From the NCBI GenBank assembly GCA_002900995.3, contig CM035311.1:3472001-3536000 (forward strand): a DNA stretch of 64,000 bases, in the 5' to 3' direction. A program made the translations under genes and the position numbers. The stretch's first letter is position 1. The number at the start of each line of letters is the position of its first letter. Below the pieces are notes generated by a model. It made no database searches and was not told where the DNA came from. It worked only from the letters and a program-made list of their open reading frames with translations. This DNA is from Ganoderma boninense. Taxonomy: Eukaryota; Basidiomycota; Agaricomycetes; Polyporales; Polyporaceae. Shown here one piece after another: positions 45,290 to 55,301 of this stretch.

Positions 45290-46826
45290 CAGAGATGAGA
45301 TGGTGGTAGTTGTTGTTCAAGCGTGGTGTATTCCGAGATAAGAAACCTAATTGTTGTGTTTAGTAGTCCGAGTACATATGAATAAGCAAGTTAACCTAAG
45401 GGAATAACGGAATAATTGTAATCGACCATTTAATTCTGAATCCCGCTGTTGTTGGCGCACGTCCTGCCATACTAGACGTGCTCTCTTTTGCTCGTTCGTC
45501 TGCGGACGACACCAACTGCCTTCCCCTGCGCTGACCTGCACACTGAACCAGAGAGAACTACCACTCCGCTACGCCATTTATAATGCCCGCGGCTGCAGGA
45601 CAACATAACAGCAAGCTCAGGCGGTATATCGGATGCGACCACCACTTCCTCAGGCTTCGGGACGTCCCGCTGCATGCATATCCACCGCTGCCTTCTAACT
45701 CCCGATGCTTGCCGCAACTGGTTTGCTTTCATACCCGCTCAACCACATACTGTGGAGCGAAACGGCTCCGCGCGGTGACTCACATAGTAACAACGCTCCA
45801 CACACCTTTCGCGCTCTTCGGCCTGCAGCGGCCAGGGCCTGGCCTCCGCGTTGTTGGTAAGTAAGTAGCTATTCGCAGCAAAAGAGATGTATGACAGGAA
45901 GCTGATACGTCGGTGCAGCACGCACCGGCAACCTTCGAGACAGACATGGATGGTTAGGGACAAATGTGTGGTACGACTGCGATGGAAGGGGGGATATCGG
46001 TCTCGTTACCCCTCCGTCTACTTCCTCCGCACGGACTGGCCATCACCAGGGCGGCGATCGCGAATGAAGGCTGTCCGGATTTGTCTGAGTCGAATGTCGG
46101 ATCTCAGACTCTGTCGCCTTCTCGTCAATGGCTCCTGACCACTAACTCGACAATGTCAATGCCTGTGCCTGTGCCATTTCCAGTCACATACGGCGCGTCA
46201 TCTCGCGTATGTCCTATCCGTGCTGAAGTCTTCTCGTGCCGTCCTGCCCGTGACCATCAGTCCGCACAACTTCATCTTGCCCCGCACATATCCTAGGGGG
46301 AGAAGCCGTCGATTTGGACCCGAACAGCACTGCCCCATCTCGTGACAAAGTATTCTTCGTCGGTCCTTCTCATGGGAACCCGACGCCCCCGGGCCTCCAC
46401 TCGCCGGTGCCGTTCACTCGAGGTACATGATGTGCCTTGTGCCATTGTGCAATCATAATCTATTTCCTGCTTCAGCATGCACAGTTTCCTGCTGCTGCTT
46501 CTCCTGGCACTCTGTGATCCACAGTGGACACGCACACGTGTTGCCACATGCGACAGTCAACTCGAAATCTGTTTATCTATCTATCTGTCATCGTGGCTGC
46601 TTCGGTAGGACGCCTTCCATTCATGCTCATGGCGAAAGTTACCCCACAGCAACCAGTCACTAGTCACTGCCCACTTGCAGTGGGGACAGCCTCTCAAGAT
46701 ATAGAAGTTCCGTTTATTCCTTCTCTTGCACCGGACATCGTGCGACTGACGCCCTGCTCCTACTAGTATCCCAACACGACTCGGATCCACCATGACCTGT
46801 CCTGTTCCCTCAACCCCCCATTCCCC
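45290..46826. other. Spacer without a supported gene
   Basis: Short frames only. It separates the two copies of the duplicated module and includes the promoter of the gene at 46827. Confidence 0.45.
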
Positions 46827-49725
46827 ATGAGCCTTGCATGCGAGGTATACACCAAGCTTCTTTTCAAGCGAGGCCACGGCCACCCCCTCTGGGAACCTGA
46901 GCCCACGCAGTCGGGGGAAGTCCTCATCGGCGACGTCGGATATGTGCTCGATGGCGGTTTCTACCGCCTTTTCAACACGACTCTCCCCATTGACCACCCG
47001 TTTCACGAGCGGTACGGCGTGCCGGAGGGATATGAGCCGCTCAACATCCCTGACATTTTGAGGCACCACCGTCCACATGCGCTCCAGGCCGGGCCAATCT
47101 GCAGCAAGAGCGTCACTGCGGTAACCGCAGACGCATCAGTGTGAGTGCAGATAGCCCTCTCCAGACAGTCCACTGCTGATGGTCTCTGCATGCCCAACGT
47201 GCTGTCACAGGGAGGCAGGCACGGGCAACCTCGGTCCCATGGCTCGCGTTCGCTTCAAGTTTTCGGACCAGCAAGGCGCGGTCCTCGTCCTCAAGAACGA
47301 TGCCCACCGCGAGATCCTCCACCCATGCCGCGACCTCACGCAGTACATCCTTCTTAACCACGCCGCTTGGCATCAGTTCGCGCGGAACGTCTGCAGGCTC
47401 GACCTCAAATCACATGACATCATCTTCGTCAGCGGCTGTGTCAAGACGGCGGAGTGGGCGCTGGCAGCCGCGACGCACCGCGCGCGGGATGGGGAGATCG
47501 CGTTCGGAGGCAATTTCGGTCCTGCTGTGCAAGCGAGCTTCTCGGTATCTGCAACGCACGAGGTGAGCATGTCCTGGGAGCACCGATGTGGCCCTAAGGG
47601 CACCGAGGGAGAGGGGGAGAAGGCACTCAAGTCGGATCAATGCGTGTTTTTGCACTACTACAAGGTCAAGCATCGGCCCTTCTTCGTCCCGAAGGTCCTT
47701 CGCGCGGCCACGGAAGAGGAACATTCAAGCCGCTCATCCACCCCGACGGGGTCTAACTACATGCAATCTATGGATAATGAAGACGCAATATCCAAGGACG
47801 CTTCCTTCGAAGCTCAGGAAATTCAGGTGGAAGTGACCCCACGGGCATCTGAAGAAGTAAGGAAGAATTCTCAAGAACGAGGATTGCACTCACGAACAGC
47901 GTCAGGGCGACATGCTCGATACAATGCTCGATTACATTCTTGATGTACGCCGCCCTTTGGAGTCCACCGCTCGCAAAGACACTCACAGGCCATGCAACGT
48001 AGCAAACTGACGCTAGCTGCGCCATCGTTTCTGACAGAGACGTCATAATGCTCTCTTCCGTGAGTGCCCGTTTTGATGCGACCTACGCACACTCTAACGT
48101 CACGCGACTGTGTTCATTTTAGCCACAGACTCAAGATGGTATACCTATACCAGACAACCTCAGGCTTTCTGAGTACCTCGCTGACACTCCACCCAACCTC
48201 ACTGTGACCGGGGGAGGTACGTAGCATTGACCATTTGAGAGGGGGAAGCAGACTCGCTTTAACGTCCAGCTTCCAGTCGGGATGCTGCCATGCCACAATG
48301 CGCCGATTTCCGGGATGGTTTTCGGACAGAACATGGCGTCCACTTTTGCGGCCCCCGTGGTGCAATTCGTGGCAGGTCCCCCGCGCATCCTCCCCCACTC
48401 CGGCTATCGTTCATGGTCTGCCAGTTCCAGCCGCCACTGGCGGTCCCGGTCCCGATCACGATCGGACGCACGCGTGGTGTCCCCTCCCAGCGCGCCCGTC
48501 AAGCCTCGTCTGCGCCGTCGCCGAGCCGCGGCCACCCACCCTCCTCCAGCCCGATCCATAGGAACTCAGCTGAACCAGACTCCAAAGAGTGTGTACTCCG
48601 GGTGGTCATTCCAGTCGTCCAGTATGATGTCACCTTCATCTGGCGTCCTCTCGTCGCCGTCCTCGCGGTCAAATGCGCCTATACATCCACGGAAGGATGC
48701 CACACTGGCCCTCCCCGGTCCATTTTCACTTCCAAACCCCATACCAGGACACTTGTCCACACCTGTGCCACAGGTCGTCAGCGAGAATGAAGATGAGGCA
48801 GAAGAGGGCGAGGAGGACGAGGAGGACTGGGAGCAACTGCCAGTTGACTGGCTACCTGAACGTCTGCAGATCGCGCCCTCCGACAGTGGACCCGCATCTT
48901 CTTCGGGGCCGTCGTCGACGTCGTTGTTGCTTTTGGAGGATGATGAGATATTGATGGCACAGGGCCCGGATGACGGCTTGCCGCAGCCAGAGTCTGCATC
49001 ATCTCAGGGCAAGGGCAAGGGTAAGGAGACGGTCCGGTGGAAGAGATCGCGGAGCCCAGAGGAGGAGGATGTCCCAGGGGCTGAGAAAGAAGAAGAGGGT
49101 GATGAGAGACCTGCGAAGGTCCGTGTCCAGTTTTCTTCTGCCCCCCGAGGCACATCTTTCTCACTAGTCCGTTTTAGAGAACGAGGCGGTAGTCGAACTA
49201 GAGAGGGAAGGACTGGTGTTTGTCCTCAGAAACTCAGCGCGTCGCTTGGTTCCAGAAGGAAGACGAGTTTCCCTTACAGTGCTCTGGCTCTGGAGTCTTT
49301 CCAGTTTTACCTTCTTGACGCATTCAACGAAATATATCAGAATGTGCCCGCTCGTAATGATGAACTGTTTACGCGTTTGGAAAAGGAGGCAGCCCGTGGG
49401 TGCCATGAACTCAACCCGCGAGCTCGCGGTGGTTCCGACAGCCTCCAAACGGAACAGATGCCCTGTCCTTATATCCAACCGATCCTCTTCCACACCTGCA
49501 ATTGTACCGGCTGGGGCATTGACAAGCCGTTGCGATGATGGCAACGGATCGTTTCGTGGAGGAACCTGGCCAAGGCCGTACGCGCGTAACACCGAGGATG
49601 GGAGACATCCTTGTTGTGTCACTCCAAGCTGGATCGGACCGTCGACACGCATGCCGGGCTCAGGCTCAGACATATCGGGTCGGAGTAGTACTGTCGTGGA
49701 GGAGCTGTCGGGAAATGCGAAATGA
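46827..49725 (+). CDS. Uncharacterised agaricomycete family protein with long acidic tail
   Basis: Exons 46827-47140, 47211-47856, 47906-47944, 48003-48059, 48123-48216, 48277-49118 and 49168 onward are joined by GT/AG introns, and the reading frame stays open. N-terminal domain: VYTKLLFKRGHGHPLWEPEP, GEVLIGDVGYVLDGGFYRLF, GPICSKSVTAV, then RVRFKFSDQQGAVLVLKND, CVKTAEWALAAATHRARDGE and SFSVSATHEVSMSWEHR. This order recurs in many agaricomycete hypothetical proteins that I recall by pattern only; no function is established. The short exons LDTMLDYILD and QTDASCAIVSDRDVIMLSS follow. Then comes a Ser/Pro/Arg region and a Glu/Asp tract (SENEDEAEEGEEDEEDW). The 3' end is uncertain: without the last intron the frame ends at 49538; with it, ENEAVVELEREGLVFVLRNS matches the family end and continues to 49725. 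A decayed paralogue lies at 39.8 kb. Confidence 0.6.
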
Positions 49726-49729
49726 AACG

Positions 49730-50685
49730 GGGGACCGAGTTGCGTGGGAGTGCGTACGTGGACTCTACGTCAGGCTGGACGTGCTCTGTCTTCGGTTGAC
49801 TGGTCTCTAGTTCCTGGACACTTGCGCTTGGAGGATGAGATGGAGAATCATTGCCGATGTCGGCCACCCAGTTGGCCAAAACGTCTCTACAGCCAGAGGT
49901 CAGACGAATAATAGGTAATATATCCAGGTTACCAACGCATGCTAGTGTTTCCGACACACGCATCCTGAGTGGCACCCTAGCGTTCGGTCGCTAACCTTAC
50001 ATGAGGAGGTGAAGACGCACGTACTCGTATCGCAGCACCCTGAGCATCTCGATGCACATCCCCACCAACGTTAAATCCTTTTGCGTGCTGGAATCGGCTG
50101 CCCCGCCGGCGCGTTTCATCCCCAAAATGTTTCGTAGCAGGATCACCGCAGCGACGAATATCACCCCAAGCGCTGTTCAGGATACCAGACATCAGTTAGT
50201 TATTGCGTTATGGAAACTCGGGATGGGTGAGGTGGACTCGGACTAACCATGTTTCCGTGAGTAGGGTTGCCTGTGCGGTTGTACAAGACCTCGACCACCC
50301 GAATGGCCATGCGGGCTGCGTTCACGCAGATGATGTTCGACCGGGGCGAGATTGGCGACTCACGGGGGGCGGATGAAGACGACCACGACATGAACGGCCG
50401 GTGGACGGCGCCTTGATGCAGGTAGTAGAACGCACCGATCATCGCCGCCTGAGTCAGGAACAGTTCATTCTCCTGCTCTGGATTCCAGCGAACTGAATGT
50501 AATTCGATGGTACATTTAGCTCGAAAACACAGGGGAGACTTGGAAGCGGGCTCACGATGACTCGAGAGAGAATCCGACCACTTGTTTAGGGCCGAATCGA
50601 GCTCGGCGACGACGCGCTGTTCCCATTGCTGGTCAGAGTGGCCGAGCTGCGCTCGCGACTTGTTGCTCGCGTACTAAGGACGGGT
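49730..50685 (-). pseudogene. Orphan C-terminal half of a Zn2Cys6 transcription factor
   Basis: Three minus-strand exons read like the fungal-specific transcription factor domain: EQRVVAELDSALNKWSDSLS then HLRWNPEQENELFLTQAAMI, GAFYYLHQGAVHRPFMSW with the hallmark VHRPF, and NIICVNAARMAIRVVEVLYN, followed by VAAVILLRNILGMKRAGG and a tail RDVLANWVADIG. The Zn2Cys6 DNA-binding head and roughly the first half of such a protein are absent: upstream lies an F-box fragment and then the GH16 gene. It is therefore truncated, or a severely rearranged gene, and a domain without DNA binding of its own. Confidence 0.7.
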
Positions 50686-50756
50686 GAGATCAACGTTAGG
50701 GCCAACGTTCTTTGAAGCACTTACGATCGTGCGATTTGCAAAAGCTAGTATCCGAC

Positions 50757-50990
50757 CTAGCGGGACCGGTAAAGGAGGAAGGGACTCCGAGGATGCCAAC
50801 ATCGACAAGTGAGAGCGCAACTGCAGAGTATTATCTGCATGCCATGGACTGCATCTACTTTGTGAGCGGTGTGGCGAACGCAGTCGATGATTTGCTCATA
50901 GATGTCGACAGGAAATAACCTGAGCGGGCAGCTGCCTTGGGTCTTAAGGAGCCCACATCCCAACGATGCGTGAAAAGAAATCAATTCCAT
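50757..50990 (-). pseudogene. F-box head fragment
   Basis: A minus-strand frame contains RLFPVDIYEQIIDCVRHTAH and ILCSCALTCRCWHPRSPFLL, the pattern of an agaricomycete F-box (LP.ELYE.IID...L..CALTCR.W.PRS...LY). It ends at a stop right after LLYRSR, beside the transcription-factor fragment at 50685, and no leucine-rich body follows. It is most likely the cut-off N-terminus of an F-box gene. Confidence 0.55.
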
Positions 50991-51008
50991 TCGTTTTCTT
51001 TCCCGCGA

Positions 51009-52004
51009 CTAGTATGGGCATTCGACTTCTATGCCCTCAAACACAGCGCCCATTCTTCTGGGCGCCGATGCCCAGTTGATGGGTCCACGCGCCCATTCGC
51101 TCGTGCCTGCGGGTGTACTCGCATCCCAGATGCCGAACTGGAGCCGCGCCGGGTGCGAGGGGTAGTGGAATGTGCCGTCCACCCCCGTCTCTTCTGCAGC
51201 ACGCGATTGTGCGGACATCGTTTACGACAGGGAATGAAAGAAGGAGACAAAGACTGACGCACCTGCACGAAGGGTCCTCACGTCCGACCCATCTACGCTC
51301 CATACAATCCGCTCCGGGCTCCAGTCTATGGTGTACGAGTGCATGTCTTCGACGCTCTTGGGGTTGCGAGGGTAATCCTGCAGCGAGCTGAAAGTGTTGT
51401 AGAGCGGCGTGGTCTCAAATGGGGCCGGCGCGAAGATGTTGGTCTGCCATTGCGTAGGACGGCCACCGAGGAGCTCGATGTCGATTTCGTCGTCTGTCTG
51501 GGCTGAATGGAGAGGGGTTCAACGCATCAATGGACGGCATGCTGCATCGAGAGCAAACACACCGAGTAGTATCGCCGCCGAGACGACCCCTGGAACGGCA
51601 GGACCTGAGAAATCGTATGTGACTCTGCCGTACAAGACTGTAAAGGTAGAGTTGAACGTCGAGCCTTCGGCGACCTTGCTGTTGACGTGGTCCTTGGTGA
51701 CGACCTTCCCGCTAGGTTTGTCCAAGAACAGGCTCAGCCCTCTCGCAGAGAGTTCGTAAGAGTTTGGGGCGTCCAGCGGCACGAAAGACCTCTCGAAATC
51801 TTGGCGGTTTGTGGATGGCCCAAACGACATGCGAAAGGGCTCGCAGTGAGACGGGCGGTGAACAACCTCGTTCAGATGCTCGAAGTCGCCAGAAAGCCAG
51901 TTTCGAGGCTCAGAGATAGCACCAGAGAGAGTCGCCGTAGCCACGGGGCCAGCCATAGACATTACCGCAAAGATCAGTTTGAGAACATTTCCAGGGGTGA
52001 CCAT
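51009..52004 (-). CDS. GH16-family glucanase/transglycosylase
   Basis: Three exons (52004-51563, 51502-51263, 51193-51009) give 288 residues in frame. The N-terminus MVTPGNVLKLIFAVMSMAGP looks like a signal peptide. The jelly-roll carries the GH16 catalytic motif DDEIDIELLGG with Glu153 (nucleophile) and Glu157 (acid/base), preceded by YELSARGLSLFL and the VAEGSTFNSTFTVLYGRVTY strand. Downstream are TQWQTNIFAPAPFETTPLYN, HSYTIDWSPERIVWSVDGSD and the final GTFHYPSHPARLQFGIWDAS...ECPY. GH16 enzymes of this fungal type act on beta-1,3(4)-glucans of fungal or plant cell walls. The protein ends soon after the last strand, with no GPI tail. A decayed copy lies at 44461-45280. Confidence 0.88.
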
Positions 52005-52344
52005 CGTAAGACGCAGAGCAGAGATGGTGGTTGCTGGTAGAGCGTCGATGTCTCGTATTGCAGAGGATAAGAAACGAAATGCAGTGTTATTAATACGCAT
52101 TGATATTTGTAAGCAAACGAGTAAAGGTTTTCTAGTGGTTTTCTTAAGTCTATTTACTGACATAAATAGCCGCCGAGGACGAGTAAACAACGGAATCCAA
52201 CCTTGAAATTACACGGTTTGACAAAGTCAGGCCCAAAGTTGCTGATAGGGAACAGGACAAAGAGAATAGTAGGTTGAGAATGAGAATTAAAATAAGCTGT
52301 ATTACTACCGCCCTCTGCGACTCGTATTTGGGCTACTACCAGTA

Positions 52345-54231
52345 CTACCACCTCCCGGCGAGTCTAAACCCGACTCGAGGACTACCAAGGCGCCGTCTTG
52401 CTATTGCAACGCGATGCGCGATGACCCGATACCCTGGCCCTCGCGTCTGAGCTGCACTACGCATAAACACCACCTCGTCGACGAGCGTCTCGAACCGTGG
52501 CGTGTAAATGGATGACAAATACGCCGTCAGCGTTGCGCTCGGCTCGATACCGCGAATATCAGGGTATCCCTGCGGCGGAGGGTGGGGCGTGGGGGACGAG
52601 TACGCGATGCACAACTCCAGTCTGTGGAGTCGTTGGACACCCTGCGACTTGAGGTGGTGCGTGAGGCGCGCCTCGAGCGCGTCCAGCTGCGCGCGGACGG
52701 CGTCGATGTACCCGGTGGCCATCGTCGGGTTAGAGTAGTCCGCGACCTCGCACACGTAGCTGAGCGTCCTTCCTCCTGTGGACTCCGACTCAGAAGGGAG
52801 CGGGAGGTCAAGAAACGCGTCCACCATCCCGAGCTTCGTGCTCCCGACGCTCCGCCCAAGCAGGTCGAGGCGACGGAGGTTCGGGAATGCGCCGACGAAT
52901 GTGCGAAGGCTGTACCCCAGCGCACGCCGCGACACCTCCCAGTCATATCCCATGCAGTCCATATCGAGGTCCACGGCGAGCCGCGTGACGCTCGGGAACT
53001 GGTGTCCAGCTGGGAACCGTCCCAGAATGTCCGAGACCCAGCTCGCGTGGCGGTCGCGGTCGACGACTCGGACAGGCTCCTCGCGAATGCACATCTTTTC
53101 TGTTCCGTCGATGTAGCCGTAGAGGGCCGCGATGCGAGCCTGGGAATATGGCCAGGAGATATGCAGGCACATGGAGTCGAAGAAGGGTGGCGCGTGTAGG
53201 CCGACGAGATGCTTTGGCAGTAGCTCGGGCGTCCTCCCGGGGTTGGAGTGCCAGTTGAGGTCGACCACCACGTCGGGGGGAAGGGAGAGCGCTGCGAAGA
53301 GCGAGACTAGCGGGGTAGAGCCGAAGGTTTCGCGAGGGAAGCCGAGTTCTAAGCAGCGGAGACTGGGCAGGTGCGCAGTGTGGGTGGTCAAGTCTGATGG
53401 TGGTTCCGGATGTGTCCAGTCGCGAAGCGTCAGCGACTCCAGCATGGGACCGCATCTCTGCAGCGCACCGAGGAAGACGCGGTAGTTGCGGGGACCGCCA
53501 TTCAGCACCAAGGTCTTCAACGACGCGACAGCAATGGATTTCCCAAAATAGTGGCCGGGCATGGCGAGGGTGCGGAGGCGGGGGAAATCCGTGTCATCCC
53601 ACGATGGCAGCTTTTTGATTGAGAAGGGAACACCGCCGATCCGGACAGCTGGTAGAATGCGCAAGCTTTCCAAGCTCCGCATATGCTCGTGGACCTGCAA
53701 AAGGACTAATTTGAGCGCATCAGAATTCCCCACACGGATGCACAGGTGTGCTACTCGCGGAGTATGAGGCTGGAGCGCAGCGCCAGGTGAGAGCTCCGCG
53801 GTGAGGCGCGTAGGTTCTGGGAAGTCGAATGTGAGCGGGAATGGGTCTGACCGCGCAAGGAATATCGGGAGGGCTTTGGGCCACCGTATTTTGCCATCGA
53901 GCCCTTTACATCGGCCGGCGCAGACAGATTGCACAGCGTCTGCCCAGAGCTGCGGCGTCCCTAGAGCGACGTCTCGCCAGTGCTGGCAGATGTGTGTAAG
54001 TGCGACGAGCTCCTGCCATCGAGTGTAAGCACCACTGGATAAAATCTTGATGACGAGCTCATATGGGAGTCGGTTCGCTGGTAGAGTTGTGTTGAAAGCG
54101 GAACGGAAGCAATTGACAGACCCTAGCTCGTGGGTCTTCGAAGGCGTAGAGGAGGGTTTTCGGTAAGGTAAGGTACTCGGCCTTCCCGATATCAGCTGGA
54201 TGAAGTCGGGGTTAATATTTTCGGTTTTCAA
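52345..54231 (-). CDS. F-box protein, intronless, 628 residues
   Basis: One uninterrupted frame. The F-box is LPANRLPYELVIKILSSGAY, then LVALTHICQHWRDVALGTPQ, residues about 50-105. The remainder is a long run of degenerate leucine-rich repeats (HLCIRVGNSDALKLVLLQVH, LRTLAMPGHYFGKSIAVASL, SLRCLELGFPRETFG, RLAVDLDMDCMGYDW, NLRRLDLLGRSVGS). F-box proteins link substrates to SCF ubiquitin ligases; this expanded mushroom type has no known substrate. Absence of introns contrasts with most neighbours and may mean a retrocopy or simply a single-exon family. The first ATG is used; F-box spacing would also allow a later start. Confidence 0.85.
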   Translation of the reverse strand: MKTENINPDFIQLISGRPSTLPYRKPSSTPSKTHELGSVNCFRSAFNTTLPANRLPYELVIKILSSGAYTRWQELVALTHICQHWRDVALGTPQLWADAVQSVCAGRCKGLDGKIRWPKALPIFLARSDPFPLTFDFPEPTRLTAELSPGAALQPHTPRVAHLCIRVGNSDALKLVLLQVHEHMRSLESLRILPAVRIGGVPFSIKKLPSWDDTDFPRLRTLAMPGHYFGKSIAVASLKTLVLNGGPRNYRVFLGALQRCGPMLESLTLRDWTHPEPPSDLTTHTAHLPSLRCLELGFPRETFGSTPLVSLFAALSLPPDVVVDLNWHSNPGRTPELLPKHLVGLHAPPFFDSMCLHISWPYSQARIAALYGYIDGTEKMCIREEPVRVVDRDRHASWVSDILGRFPAGHQFPSVTRLAVDLDMDCMGYDWEVSRRALGYSLRTFVGAFPNLRRLDLLGRSVGSTKLGMVDAFLDLPLPSESESTGGRTLSYVCEVADYSNPTMATGYIDAVRAQLDALEARLTHHLKSQGVQRLHRLELCIAYSSPTPHPPPQGYPDIRGIEPSATLTAYLSSIYTPRFETLVDEVVFMRSAAQTRGPGYRVIAHRVAIARRRLGSPRVGFRLAGRW

Positions 54232-55301
54232 GATCTCAAAACGCCTGCGGAGGGAGAATTAACACGAAACGTACTTCGAGCTTTGAGAGAGCGGTGAAGG
54301 AGAAAACATTTGAAGACGACGTGTCGGACTCTGAGGTTGTGGACTTCGACGGAGAATTCTGGCCGCTGGTGTCTACATGCGATTCTGCCATAGTTGCCAG
54401 AGAAGTGCGACAGTGGATAGCGGACCCTATCTTGCCGTCCCAGTGGTCCGATATTGAGACAAATAGGATCGAGCTTGAGGTCGCGAAGCGAGAGACGAGG
54501 AAGGTTGGACGTCGAACTTCAAGAGTTTGAAAGTCGTCCAAGCAGTGGCTTGAGGTTGCGGCCAAGATCGGAAGGAAAGACTGGGATTACAGTAACCACA
54601 AGGTCTCCTTTTGCAGCAGGTATATGAGAGAGCACAAGAGCGAGGTATGCCAGACGATGGACTCGGTCGAGGTAATCCGAGTGGTGGTGCGCACGACATG
54701 TTGAATATTGCCGGAAGCGCGCGGGGACATTCGAGACCGGCGTGGCTGTGCTCAGTGGAACATGGCGAGTCTAAGGGCTGCACATATACGCACTGTTGAC
54801 CTCGAATTCGGGAGGACACGTAGGAGGGGGAAATGAGGAATAGGAAGGAGTGATCATACTGTTATCACTATCCGTGTGTTCACTAACCCTTGTCGGTATG
54901 CACTCACGTCCGCTGTGAGCTCCGAGTCCTGGAGGTCCAACAGCGCACTGTACCCCGCGACCGGGAGAAATCCCCTCCTGCGAAGTCGCTCGATCGAATG
55001 CTTAGCTTGAGCTCCGCTGCACTCGAGTTCAATGCTCAGCGTGCTCCAACTTCCCCGGACTGTATAATGAGACGATAACCCTGTTGTCTATTACTCGTTC
55101 GTCTGAATGCTGCGCTAATCCATCTCGTCCTTCGTAAGGTCACTGCAGCTCTTTGAAGCATTTAGCCAACCACCATTCATAGTTGACTATGGGGCTCAAA
55201 ACACACTAGAAAAGGTTGAGGTTGAGAGGAAGCTGAACCCGGGGCAAATCTCCCGAATGTTCAGTCTAACCCCAGGCAAGTAGTACAGACATGTCGAACG
55301 T
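54232..55301. other. Spacer between F-box gene and carboxylesterase
   Basis: Small frames exist (for example 54294-54530, plus) but none resembles a protein family. The left part is the promoter of the F-box gene and the right part the 3' flank of the carboxylesterase. Confidence 0.4.
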
